From NCBI GenBank assembly GCA_018432935.1, contig JAHDSF010000017.1, positions 186,001 to 250,000 on the forward strand: DNA of 64,000 bases. The letters run 5' to 3'. Made by a program: the position numbers and the translations under genes. This document shows positions 26,547-35,700 of this stretch, in pieces (within the stretch, counting starts at the first letter, position 1; every line of letters starts with the position of its first letter). The DNA comes from Rhodospirillales bacterium (GTDB lineage Bacteria > Pseudomonadota > Alphaproteobacteria > Rhodospirillales > Shumkoniaceae). The notes beneath the pieces are model-generated. The model did no database searches. It saw only the letters and a program-made list of their open reading frames with translations, and was not told where the DNA came from.

Positions 26547-27856
26547 GCCTCGAAATCCTTGCCTGTCTGATGCTGGTCCTGATCGCGGTGGCGATCATCA
26601 TCGGTATTCCCGTCGCCTTCGCCATGGCTTCGGTGGCGATGATCTTCGGCTATTTCGCCATCGGCGAGCGGGTTCTCATGCTGTTCCCCCTGCAGGGCTT
26701 CGGCATGATGACGTCGTACGCCTTCGTCGCCGCGCCCCTGTTCATCTTCATGGGCGCCCTGATGGAACGCTCGGGGATGGCGGACACCCTCTACGAGGCG
26801 TTCTACCATCTGCTCGGCCGGGTCAAGGGCGGACTGGCGCTGGCCACGGTGGCGATGGCGACCATCTTCGGCGCCTGCACCGGCATCGTCGGCGCCGGCG
26901 TCGTCACCATCGGTCTGCTCGCGCTGCCGTCGATGCTGGCGCGCGGCTACGACAAGGGTCTGGCGACCGGCAGCATCATGGTCGGCGGCGGGCTCGGCGT
27001 CACCATCCCGCCCAGCATCATGCTGATCCTGTACGGCTGTGCGGCGGGAGTCTCGATCTCCAAGCTGTTCGTCGCCGCCATTCTCCCCGGCGTGCTGCTG
27101 GGCCTTCTGTACATGACCTACATCTACGTCAGGACCCGGGTAACGCCGCGGCTGGGCCCGCCGGTCGACGACCGGGAACGGATCCGAGGCGCCCGCCTGT
27201 ACCGGCTGACGCTGGTCTCGCTGGTCCCGCCGATGTTCCTGATTCTCGCGGTTCTCGGCTCGCTGTTCTTCGGCATCGTCTCGCCATCCGAAGCTGGCGC
27301 GATGGGCGTTCTCGGCGCCTTCATCCTGGTGATAGCCCGCGGCAGGTTGACCCGCGACGTGGTGGTCGGCTCGCTCACCTCCACCATGAAGATCACGGCG
27401 GCGATCCTGCTGATCTGCCTCGCCGGCCAGCTCTTCACCGGCGTCTTCATCTCGATGAAGGGCGACGTGGTGCTCCGCAACATCGTGGCGGGGCTCGAAC
27501 TCAGCGCCACCGGCACCGTCCTGCTGATGCTGCTGATCGTTCTGGTCCTCGGCATGGTGATGGACTGGATCGCTCTCATCTTCATCCTGGCGCCGATCTA
27601 CGGGCCGATCATGAAGACGATGGGGATCGATCCGCTCCTGTTCGGGATCCTGTTCTGCACCACCCTGCAGATCTCGAACATGACGCCGCCGTTCGCCTAT
27701 TCGGTGTTCTACCTGAAGACGATCGCGCCGCCCGAGGTGACGATCGCCGACATGTACCGCGGCTGCGTCCCCTTCGCCCTGGTTTCCGCCCTCTGCCCGC
27801 TGCTGATCCTCAGCTATCCGAAGATCGCCCTGTGGCTGCCGGGCCTGATGGAATAG
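26543..27856 (+). CDS. dctM: TRAP transporter large membrane protein
   Basis: A 437-residue permease with about 12 hydrophobic segments, the transport subunit of the TRAP system, driven by an ion gradient. Characteristic DctM blocks include MERSGMADTLYEA, GGLGVTIPPSIMLILYG, FFGIVSPSEAGAMG and TLQISNMTPPFAYSVFY. The ATG overlaps the dctQ stop. A strong hairpin follows the stop by 7 bases and ends the catabolic operon. Confidence 0.95.
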   Translation: MSLEILACLMLVLIAVAIIIGIPVAFAMASVAMIFGYFAIGERVLMLFPLQGFGMMTSYAFVAAPLFIFMGALMERSGMADTLYEAFYHLLGRVKGGLALATVAMATIFGACTGIVGAGVVTIGLLALPSMLARGYDKGLATGSIMVGGGLGVTIPPSIMLILYGCAAGVSISKLFVAAILPGVLLGLLYMTYIYVRTRVTPRLGPPVDDRERIRGARLYRLTLVSLVPPMFLILAVLGSLFFGIVSPSEAGAMGVLGAFILVIARGRLTRDVVVGSLTSTMKITAAILLICLAGQLFTGVFISMKGDVVLRNIVAGLELSATGTVLLMLLIVLVLGMVMDWIALIFILAPIYGPIMKTMGIDPLLFGILFCTTLQISNMTPPFAYSVFYLKTIAPPEVTIADMYRGCVPFALVSALCPLLILSYPKIALWLPGLME

Positions 27857-27862
27857 GCTCCC

Positions 27863-27891
27863 TGCCCGGCCGCCGCGGCGGCGGCCGGGCA
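27863..27891. terminator. Hairpin ending the TRAP operon
   Basis: TGCCCGGCCGCCG and CGGCGGCCGGGCA form a 13-base stem with a 3-base loop, 7 bases after the dctM stop and 30 bases from the end of the converging DGC gene. There is no T tract, so it may act as a 3' stabiliser or a weak bidirectional terminator. Confidence 0.6.
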
Positions 27892-27920
27892 GCACCCCTC
27901 GCTGCCGCCTCGGGCATAGT

Positions 27921-28328
27921 CTAGCGAGGGTTCTTTGGCTTGAGCTCTTCGCGCAGCAAGGCCGCGCCCCGTTCGGCAACCGTTGCGACCGCAGCCTCGC
28001 TCGCCGGGGTTTCGCCCTTCTTCATCCCGAGATCCTGCATCTGCAGGTGATGGAAGCCGCCTATGCCGGCCTGCTCGAGCGTTCGCCGGGCGCAGTCGAG
28101 CGGGCAGCCGTCGATGGCGAGGATGGCGCCGGCCGCCTCGGTGCTTTTCACGATCCCCGGCACCCGGCCGCCGATCCCGGCCAGGCAGAACATCTTGCCC
28201 GATCCCTGGCGTGAAAGCTTGCGGGCTGCCAGGTCGGCGATGGCGCCCACGTCGGCCGCTCCCGAGCAGGCGAAGATCAGCGCCGGCGCCCCGCCGCAGC
28301 TGCAACCACAGGATTTCTCTCCAGTCAT
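27921..28328 (-). CDS. DGC-domain putative zinc-binding protein
   Basis: A 135-residue protein with the DGC motif (AIDGCPLDCA, D73-G74-C75) and an N-terminal metal-binding-like CGCSCGG (7-13), plus further cysteines at 21, 48 and 79. DGC proteins are thought to bind zinc or other soft metals; no activity is established here. It is the last gene of the arsR-permease-thioredoxin run, which suggests handling of a thiol-reactive metal or metalloid. A second in-frame ATG one codon earlier (28331) is possible. Confidence 0.82.
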   Translation of the reverse strand: MTGEKSCGCSCGGAPALIFACSGAADVGAIADLAARKLSRQGSGKMFCLAGIGGRVPGIVKSTEAAGAILAIDGCPLDCARRTLEQAGIGGFHHLQMQDLGMKKGETPASEAAVATVAERGAALLREELKPKNPR

Positions 28329-28362
28329 CACCTTTCCCCCTTCCCCCTTGCCGCCTGCAGCC

Positions 28363-28593
28363 TCAGCGGAGCAGGCCCTTGAGTTCCTCGACGCCGGGCA
28401 CCCGGCCGACCACGCGGACGTCGCCGTCGACCGCCAGCGCGGGGGTCATCATGACGCCGAAATCGGCGAAGCGGGAAACGTCGGTGATCTTCTCCAGTTC
28501 GAAGTCGCAGCCCAAGGCGGCCGCGGCCGCGGCGGCGTTCTCCGCAAGCTTGCTGCACTTGGGGCAGCCGGACCCGAGTATCTGAATCTTCAT
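28363..28593 (-). CDS. Small thioredoxin-like disulfide protein
   Basis: A 76-residue protein of the small redox-active disulfide (thioredoxin-3) family, with GSGCPKCSKL (Cys 10 and 13) and the cis-proline segment MMTPALAVDG. Proteins of this kind are often encoded beside ArsP-like permeases and ArsR regulators and are thought to deliver reducing power or metal. It lies between the permease and DGC genes in the same operon. Confidence 0.88.
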   Translation of the reverse strand: MKIQILGSGCPKCSKLAENAAAAAAALGCDFELEKITDVSRFADFGVMMTPALAVDGDVRVVGRVPGVEELKGLLR

Positions 28594-28605
28594 GCCACTC
28601 TCCGT

Positions 28606-29784
28606 TCACGAAAAGAATGTACCGAACAGATATCCGCTCGCCGTCGCCATCGCGACGACCAGGACGATGTAGGCTGCCGTCCGCCGCCACCCCATGATCC
28701 CGGCCAACGCCAGCATGTTGGGGAGGCTGACCGCCGGCCCCGCCAGCAGCAGCGCGAGCGCCGGCCCCTTGCCCATGCCGTTGTCGAGCAGGCCGAGGAC
28801 GATCGGCACCTCGGTCAGGGTGGCGAAGTACATGAAGGCGCCGGCGATCGCGGCGAAGGCGTTGGCGGCCAGCGAATTGCCGCCGACCGCCCCGGCGATC
28901 CACCCCGATGGGATCAGCCCCGGCCGGGCCTCGCTGCCCAGCAGGGCTCCGGCGATCAAGACGCCCGCCAGGAGCAAGGGCACAATCTGCTTGGCGAAGC
29001 CCCACGACTGCGCGATCCACTCGCCGAGGTCCTTCCTGGGGGTGCCGCGGAGAGCGGCCCCGAGGATCAGCGCCGAACCGGCCACGATGTACCACTTCAC
29101 CCCTTGGACGGAGGCGAAGAACCCCGGGCCGGCATCCGCCGCGTTCCAGTTGGCAAACACCAGGATGGCGACCATGGCCGCCACGATCACCACGGTCCTG
29201 GCCGCCGAGCAGGAGCTGCTCTCGGGCATCGCCAGCGGCCTGGTCTGCCCACGGCTGCCGAAGAGGGCCTGCATCGCCAGGCCGATGACGAGAGAGAAGA
29301 CGACTGCGCCGACGCCCCGCGCGATCCCCATCTCCGGCCCCAGCACGCTCGCCGTCAGCACGATCGCGAGGACGTTGATCGCCGGCCCCGAATACAGGAA
29401 GGCGGCCCCCGGCCCGATCCCCGCCCCCATCCGCGAAATGCCCGCGAACAGCGGCAGAACGGTGCACGAGCACACTGCCAGCAGGGCACCCGAAACCGAA
29501 GCGACGGCATAGGCGACGACCGGGTTAGCGTCCGCCTGCAGGTACTTCATGATGGCCCCGCGGCGCAGGAAGGCAGCCAGCGCACCGGCGATGAAGAGCG
29601 CCGGTATCAGGCACAGCAGAAAATGCTCCCGCACGTACCAGTGAGCCAGTTCGACCGCCGCAGCCGCCGCGGAACCGACCACCCCATAATCGATCGGAAA
29701 CCAGTAGAGGACGGCAAAGCCGGTGACACCGATCGCCAGGGCCGTCCCCTCATCCCGCCACCGTCCGGAAAGCACACCAAGCAT
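28606..29784 (-). CDS. Permease of the DUF318/ArsP type
   Basis: A 392-residue inner-membrane permease with about ten hydrophobic segments. The paired motif CSCTVLPLFAGISRMGAGIGPGAAFLYSGPAINVLA and later GPALALLLAGPAVSLPNM are characteristic of the DUF318 family, which includes the organoarsenical exporter ArsP. ATG 29784 is chosen over a far upstream frame that runs through arsR. The adjacent ArsR-type regulator suggests induction by a metal or metalloid. The true substrate is not established. Confidence 0.85.
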   Translation of the reverse strand: MLGVLSGRWRDEGTALAIGVTGFAVLYWFPIDYGVVGSAAAAAVELAHWYVREHFLLCLIPALFIAGALAAFLRRGAIMKYLQADANPVVAYAVASVSGALLAVCSCTVLPLFAGISRMGAGIGPGAAFLYSGPAINVLAIVLTASVLGPEMGIARGVGAVVFSLVIGLAMQALFGSRGQTRPLAMPESSSCSAARTVVIVAAMVAILVFANWNAADAGPGFFASVQGVKWYIVAGSALILGAALRGTPRKDLGEWIAQSWGFAKQIVPLLLAGVLIAGALLGSEARPGLIPSGWIAGAVGGNSLAANAFAAIAGAFMYFATLTEVPIVLGLLDNGMGKGPALALLLAGPAVSLPNMLALAGIMGWRRTAAYIVLVVAMATASGYLFGTFFS

Positions 29785-29804
29785 TTGTCCATACCCCCGC
29801 GGGC

Positions 29805-30155
29805 TCAAGCCGACAGCGCCGCCCGCTCCCTCGCCTGCTCTTCGATCACGCCTTCGACGCACCCCATGAAGCCCAGCACGCACGGCATCCGCAGCCGGTA
29901 GAACACCTGCTGGCCGCGCTTGTCGTCCTCGACGATGCCGGCCTGCTTGAGGACCGAAAGGTGCTTGGAGACGGTCGAGAAATCGGCCTCCACCATGGCC
30001 ACCAGCTCGCACACGCAGCGTTCGCCCCGGCCCAGCTCCTCGACCATGAGCAGCCGGCTCGGATGGCCGAGCGCCTTGAACAGTTGCGCCTTCTCCTCCA
30101 GAACCCGCCGTTCGCGCCGCATCGCCCCAACCGATTGAATTTGGTTATTTGGCAT
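29805..30155 (-). CDS. arsR: ArsR/SmtB-family metalloregulator
   Basis: A 116-residue winged-helix repressor with the ArsR metal-binding motif CVCELV (Cys 47 and 49) and further cysteines near the end (92 and 99) that could complete a site. The recognition helix is FSTVSKHLSVLKQAGIV. ATG 30155 is preferred over TTG 30164 because both give nearly the same protein, but no ribosome binding site precedes either, so the mRNA may be leaderless. A 9-base inverted repeat overlaps the start and is the probable operator. Confidence 0.92.
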   Translation of the reverse strand: MPNNQIQSVGAMRRERRVLEEKAQLFKALGHPSRLLMVEELGRGERCVCELVAMVEADFSTVSKHLSVLKQAGIVEDDKRGQQVFYRLRMPCVLGFMGCVEGVIEEQARERAALSA

Positions 30156-30166
30156 ATTAACCAAAT
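30139..30166. promoter_or_regulatory. Probable ArsR operator overlapping the arsR start
   Basis: ATTTGGTTA (30139-30147) and TAACCAAAT (30158-30166) are perfect inverted 9-base arms around a 10-base spacer that contains the arsR start codon. The AT-rich arms stand out in GC-rich DNA. A dimeric ArsR bound here would block its own operon. Confidence 0.7.
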
Positions 30167-30199
30167 AAAGGAGTGCGTCAACAGTAATTGCGCCGGCCC

Positions 30200-31051
30200 C
30201 TAGGCGAGGAGCTCGGCTACGAACGGGGGAAGCCGGAACGCGGCGCGGTGGACGGCGGGTGCGTAATAGCGGGTGGCGATGCCCGCGGCCCGCTGCCGCT
30301 CGGCGAGGACCTCCTCGCCCACCCCGCGCAACGCAGGGTCATCGCTGCCCCAGCCGAGGGCCATCAGGCCCCCGACGTAGGTGGGAACGGCGATCAGGTA
30401 GCAGGCGACGTCCGCGAACAGGGGCCGCAGGCGGCGGACCGTCGTGCGCAGCTCGTCCGGCTGGAAGAACGGCACTCCGCTCTGGGTGACGATCAAGCCT
30501 CCCGGGTTCAGGTGCGTCTTGCAGTCGGCATAGAAGGCATCGGTGAACAGCCCCTCTCCCGGGCCGACGGGATCCGTCGAATCGATGATGATCAGGTCGA
30601 ACCGCCGCGTCGTTTCGGCGACATAGCGGATGCCGTCGACGATCAGCAGCTCGGTTCGCGGATCGTCGAAGGCGCCGGCGCTCAAGCCCGGCATGTGGCG
30701 GCGGCAGAAATCGACCACCCCGCCGTCGATCTCGACCAGGGTGGCGCGTTCCACCGGATGGCGGAGCACCTCACGCAGGACCCCGCCGTCGCCGCCGCCG
30801 ATGATGAGCACGTCGCGCGCCCCGCCGTGGGCGAGCAACGGCACGTGCGCCATCATCTCGTGATAGACGAACTCGTCCCTTTCGGTGGTCTGCACGATGC
30901 CGTCGAGGGCGAGCACGCGACCGAAGAACGGAGATTCGAAGATCGCCATCTCCTGGAACTCGGTCTTCAGCCGCGCCACCTCGCGCTCGACAAGGAACCC
31001 TTGCCGGTACCCGCAGGTCCGGACATAGAGAGCCTCCTCGAACCAGCTCAC
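30200..31051 (-). CDS. speE: Spermidine synthase (polyamine aminopropyltransferase)
   Basis: A 283-residue SpeE, which transfers an aminopropyl group from decarboxylated S-adenosylmethionine to putrescine. The nucleotide-binding motif IIGGGDGG (83-90) and the active-site segment LIIIDSTDPVGP (153-164) are intact. Translation probably starts at GTG 31051, which overlaps the speD stop as GTGA and gives the normal start VSWFEEALY. The operon thus makes both enzymes in a coupled way. Confidence 0.95.
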   Translation of the reverse strand: MSWFEEALYVRTCGYRQGFLVEREVARLKTEFQEMAIFESPFFGRVLALDGIVQTTERDEFVYHEMMAHVPLLAHGGARDVLIIGGGDGGVLREVLRHPVERATLVEIDGGVVDFCRRHMPGLSAGAFDDPRTELLIVDGIRYVAETTRRFDLIIIDSTDPVGPGEGLFTDAFYADCKTHLNPGGLIVTQSGVPFFQPDELRTTVRRLRPLFADVACYLIAVPTYVGGLMALGWGSDDPALRGVGEEVLAERQRAAGIATRYYAPAVHRAAFRLPPFVAELLA

Positions 31052-31518
31052 GGGACCAAGCCCCGCCGATGCTCCGAAAGCTGGACCGACGCCGGCGCGA
31101 AAGCGCGCCGCAGTACCGGGATCGCCTTGTAGGGATCGCACGCCCCGCACATGAAGAGGTCCAGCGCCGCATAGTCGCGCTCGGGCCAAGTGTGGATGCT
31201 GACGTGGGATTCCGCCAGCACCACCACCCCCGACACGCCGCCGTTGGGCGAGAAGTGGTGGAAGTGGGAGTGCAGGATCGTCGCGCCGGCGGCCTCCGCC
31301 GCGGCGCACAACGCATCGTCGATGTGCTCGGGATCGGCAAGGTTGCTTGCGCCCCAGAGTTCGAGAAGAAGATGCGTACCCGCGTACCTCAGGCCGTCCT
31401 TCTCGACGAAGTAGTCGTGGTCGTTGTCGACCACCTTGTAGATCCGATCCGTGTTGTCGTGGGTCTTCCTCGGGGCTTCCGAGTTCATCCCCAATTCGGC
31501 AAGGGCGTTCTTCGCCAT
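31048..31518 (-). CDS. speD: S-adenosylmethionine decarboxylase proenzyme
   Basis: A 156-residue bacterial SpeD. The proenzyme self-cleaves between E103 and S104 in AESHVSIHTWPE to form the pyruvoyl cofactor. H109 and C124 match the catalytic His68 and Cys83 of the short bacterial class. GGAGG lies 5 bases before ATG 31518, which is chosen over ATG 31521 only 2 bases from the site. Supplies decarboxylated SAM to SpeE. Confidence 0.94.
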   Translation of the reverse strand: MAKNALAELGMNSEAPRKTHDNTDRIYKVVDNDHDYFVEKDGLRYAGTHLLLELWGASNLADPEHIDDALCAAAEAAGATILHSHFHHFSPNGGVSGVVVLAESHVSIHTWPERDYAALDLFMCGACDPYKAIPVLRRAFAPASVQLSEHRRGLVP

Positions 31519-31765
31519 CATCCCCTCCAAACCAGCAGATGCCTCGTCCGGCAAAACGAAGTGCGCTTATCTATGGTCATGCCCCCCACGACGCAAGAGG
31601 AAAATACCCCCTTTGCGCGGGAATACGGGAAGGGCGGGCAGCGTCTTCTCGGCGGACGGCGGCACCCGACAAGGGGAAGCCGCCGTTCTCGAATGTCTCT
31701 CTTCCCGAAGTCCAGGTTCACTGGATGCGTGTCAGGCGTGCTTCGTCGCAAATAATGAGAACAGG

Positions 31766-32797
31766 ATGGACATGACCAGATCCGTGAGCATCGTCGTCGC
31801 CGCGTGGAACGCCGCACCGCACATCGCCAACGCCCTTCAATCAGCCCTCGACCAGACGGAGGGCGATTTCGAGCTCCTCGTCGTCGACGACGGATCGAGC
31901 GACGGCACCTCCGGCATCGTCGAGGCGTTCGCCGCCCGCGACGATCGGGTAAGGCTGCTGCGCATGGCCAGGAACGGCGGCCCCGCCCGGGCAAGGAATG
32001 CCGCGATCGAGATGTCCGAGGGCGAATGGATCACCATCCTCGACGCCGACGACCGCTACCATCCGCGTCGTCTGGAAATCATGCTCCAGGCTGCCCGTAC
32101 CCATGACGTCGATTTCATCGCCGACAACCAGGTCCTCGCCGAAGTGACCACGGGACGCTCGCTGGGCGTGATGTTCCCCGACCTCAGGCAGCCGCGGCTT
32201 ATCACGCCCTCCGAGTTCATCCGCCGCAACATGCCGGGACAGACCAAACGGAAGTACGGCCTGCTCAAGCCGTTCATGCGCCGCTCCTTCCTCGACCGGC
32301 ATGGGCTGCGCTACGACGAGGATGCGCGCTTCGCCTCGGATTTCCTGTTGTACTTCGCCGGCCTGATCAAGGGCTGCCGGTTCCTCGTCATGCCCGATCC
32401 GCTCTACTGGTACAGCCTGACGCCCGGCGCGATCACGCGCACCCGCACGGTGGCGCAGATGCGGTACGTCGCGGACCGCGTCTCGACGTTCCTCGATGCG
32501 CCGGAAGTGCGGCAGGACCCGGAGCTGCGCAAGGCGATCGAGCGGCGCAGCCGGGTGGTCGAGAAGGACATCGCCTTCAATACCCTGATCGAGCCGCTGC
32601 GACGGCGGCGCTTCGGCGATGCGCTCGGCCGATTGGTCCGCCGGCCGGGAATGCTGCCGTACGTGGCGGGGCGTCTGCTCAAGTCCGGCATGTTTCGCCT
32701 CTTCCAGGCCCTGTGCTTCGGCCGCAGCGCGGCGAAGCGGTGGACCCAGGCGGCGCGCCGCCGCGGGGCGCTGAACTCTCGCTACCGAGTCAGTTGA
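31766..32797 (+). CDS. Family 2 glycosyltransferase
   Basis: A 343-residue GT-A fold transferase of family 2. VSIVVAAWNAAPHIANALQSALDQT, VVDDGSSDGT and TILDADDRY give the nucleotide-sugar binding and metal-binding DxD elements. The C-terminal part is basic and helical, with no clear membrane span. Sugar donor and acceptor are unknown. ATG 31766 and ATG 31772 are both plausible. It converges on the large AMIN/TPR gene, and their ends overlap by 8 bases. Upstream 211 bases to speD hold no gene. Confidence 0.88.
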   Translation: MDMTRSVSIVVAAWNAAPHIANALQSALDQTEGDFELLVVDDGSSDGTSGIVEAFAARDDRVRLLRMARNGGPARARNAAIEMSEGEWITILDADDRYHPRRLEIMLQAARTHDVDFIADNQVLAEVTTGRSLGVMFPDLRQPRLITPSEFIRRNMPGQTKRKYGLLKPFMRRSFLDRHGLRYDEDARFASDFLLYFAGLIKGCRFLVMPDPLYWYSLTPGAITRTRTVAQMRYVADRVSTFLDAPEVRQDPELRKAIERRSRVVEKDIAFNTLIEPLRRRRFGDALGRLVRRPGMLPYVAGRLLKSGMFRLFQALCFGRSAAKRWTQAARRRGALNSRYRVS

Positions 32798-35700
32798 TCT
32801 GACTGAGCCGGCCGGTCCGCAGCTTCTCCTTGTAGGCGGCCATGAAGCTCTGGAAGTTCTCGGCGTCGTTCACCCGGGAAGCGATGGTCCGGTAGTCGAT
32901 GATGCCCAGCGTCTGCGGACTGGCAATCAGCCGGAAGGCATCCTTGAACGCGGTCTGCGCCATCGCCGCGTCGTAGTTCTCGCGCAGCCGAACCACCGCC
33001 CGCTCATTGCCGCCCAGGGTCAGCGCGATGGCCAGGTTGAGGACGTGGCGCGCCTGCGCCTCGCTCAGGGGTTTGCCGGGCGCGGCACCCGATTCCTCGG
33101 CGACCCTGACCAGCGCCTGCGCAGCACCCGGCCAGTCCTTGACCTGCCACAGGATCTCCGCACGCAGGAGCGAGCCGTCCGCCGTCTCGTCGCCCTTCAG
33201 CAGCTCCAACGCCTTGTCCATCTGCCCCAGCCCGACCAGGGCGCGGGCCCGAAGATGCCTACGCTGCCGGGCGAGGTCCGCATCGATCGCCGGATGCCCC
33301 GAAATATCCAGGGCGTCGATCGCGAGCTGCGGCTGCCGGTCGAGAATCCGGACCAGCGCCAGGCGGGCGCCGACGCGTGCCTTCTGGTCGCCGTCGAGAC
33401 GGAACCGGACCTGGTTCTCGAGCAGCTCGGCAGCGCGCCCCAGAAGGTCCACAAAGACCAGCCGGTCGGCCAGCTTGCGGATCATCTCGTCACCCTTCTC
33501 GCCCGCCGGCGTCAGCTCGCGGAACTCGTCGTAGAGGGCGATCGCCGTCACCGGGGCCAGCGTGTCGGCACCGCCCTCCAGGTAAAGGTACGAGAATGCC
33601 CCCGCCATCTCCTCGCTGACCTGCTTGGCCTTGGGATGATCGCGGAAATTGGTCGCCAGCTGGCGCAGCGTGCGCAGCCCGGCGCCGTAATCGTTCTGCC
33701 TCATGTACAGCTCGGCGAGCCGGTGCAGGAGGTTGAACTCGAAATCATCGCCCCGCCATGCGAAGCGCAGCTTCTCGATCTCCTCCGCCGCTTCCGGAAT
33801 GTCGATCTTGCGTAGCTTGAGCAGCAGCTCCGCGCGTGCCAGCGCCGCACGGGCGCGGCTCGGGCGGTGCACGCCGGCGATCGCCTTGTCCCATTCGAAC
33901 ACCGCGTCGTCGAAAGCCCCGGTCAGCTCCGCCAGCCGACCCTTCAGGTAGGCGAGCTCGCCCTTCCTCGCCGGCGACAGGGGTTCCGCCGCCAGCAGCT
34001 CGACGTACCGCTTGGCCTGACGGATGTCGCCGACCTCGGTTGCGGCCTCCGCCGTCAGCATCGCCAGGGGCTGCTTGATCAGAGGCGGGTAGGTGCGCAC
34101 CACCGCGCCCCGGCCCATCAGCTCGGCCGCAGCGCCTCCCATGTCGCCGTTCCGCGCCTTCGCGGCGGCCCGCCAGAAGAGAGCTTCGTCATTGAGGTCC
34201 AAAGCGCGGTCGTCGAGCGCCTCGACGGCCTCGTCATAGCGCGCGAGCAGGAAGGCCGCGGCCCCCTTGAGGGCCCGGAACTCGGGCCTAGCAGCCAGCT
34301 CGGGCCGCTCCGCGGCCGCCACATCCAGCACCCCCAGGGCCTCGGCCCCCATGCCGTAGGCGATGAAGAAGCGGGCCAGCCCGAGCCGAAGCTCGTCACG
34401 CGCCGGCCCGTCCGGCGTCTCCGCGACAGCCTTCAGCAGGGCGTGCTTGGCCGGCGCGAAGCCATCGAGGCCACCCTGCCGCCAGCGCTCGAAATCGAAC
34501 ACCCGCGTCATCGGCTGGGCCGGGGCCAGCTTGCCACTGGCCTCTGCAGCGGGGCTCACCCCCGAGATCATCATCTGGCCGCCGCTCGAGATCTCCACGC
34601 CCTGGCGCAGCGACCGCACCCGCAAACCGTCGACATTCGGCCTGACGACCAGCCCCTGCCCGCTCTCGAGAATCCGCAGCTGCGGGTATTGATGTTCCGC
34701 AGAGATGCCGTGGCCGAGCGGAATGACCGGCACCACCGCCAGCGTGTCGCCGACCTCCGGGTCGTTGACGACGATGGCCTCGCCAGGCTCGGGGACCGGC
34801 ACGAACAGGCGCGGTCCGACCGGAGAGCTCGGCTGCGGCCGCACCTCGATATCGGCCTGCGGCCGCAGCTCGCCCTTGCGGAACTCGAGCAGCCACGCCA
34901 ATCCTTCGCGCTTGAGAACCGGGTTGAAGCCCGCCGCCGTCTCCATCCGCAGTCCGATGCCACGGCTCACCGGCACCTGCTCGACCGAGCGGACGACCTC
35001 GCCCGCGGCGGCCTGCAGGGCGGCAACGTCGATCGGTGTCGGCTTGTCGAAGACGGCCCACAGTCGGCCCGCCCGCCGGAACACCGCGGCCGCCACCGGT
35101 TCGTTCCAGTCGATCCGCAGCGAGACCGCCTCAGCCGGCGGGACGTCCGGCTTGGGCGGCGCGGCGGGGGCCGGGGATGCCGCAGCGACCGGCTGGGGAA
35201 CCGTTGGCTTGGCCTTGGGTTCCGGCGCCGGGGCCGGCTGAGGTTCGGAAGCCGGACGCAGGGCGGCCGGACGCCTCGCAGTTGCAGCGGCCGCCGCCGG
35301 CGCGGCCGCAACCGCCTTTCCTTCGCCGGAGACCCCGGGCGCCGCGATGTCGACCACCACCTTCGGCCCTGTCGGAAAGTGGCGGACACCGGCGTCCGGA
35401 GCCGTGCGCAATGTCACCACCAGGCGGCCGTCGCGCCGGTCGGCACGAGCTCCCAGGAGACGCGGAAGCGACCGCTGCTGAAGTTCGGAAAGATCCGCCC
35501 GCGCGCCGCGGTCGAAGACGATCGTCGTCGTCTCGCCGTCGCGATCGATGCGGTAGCCGACCCGCTCCGGCCAGTCGAACACGATCCGGGTGAAGCCTTG
35601 ATGGATGCCGGTGCGGACGGCGATCTGCGGCGCCTCGTCCATCACCTCCGCGACCGGGCGGTTGATCAGCTCGGTCGGCGCTCCTCGCGAGGGCGCCTCG

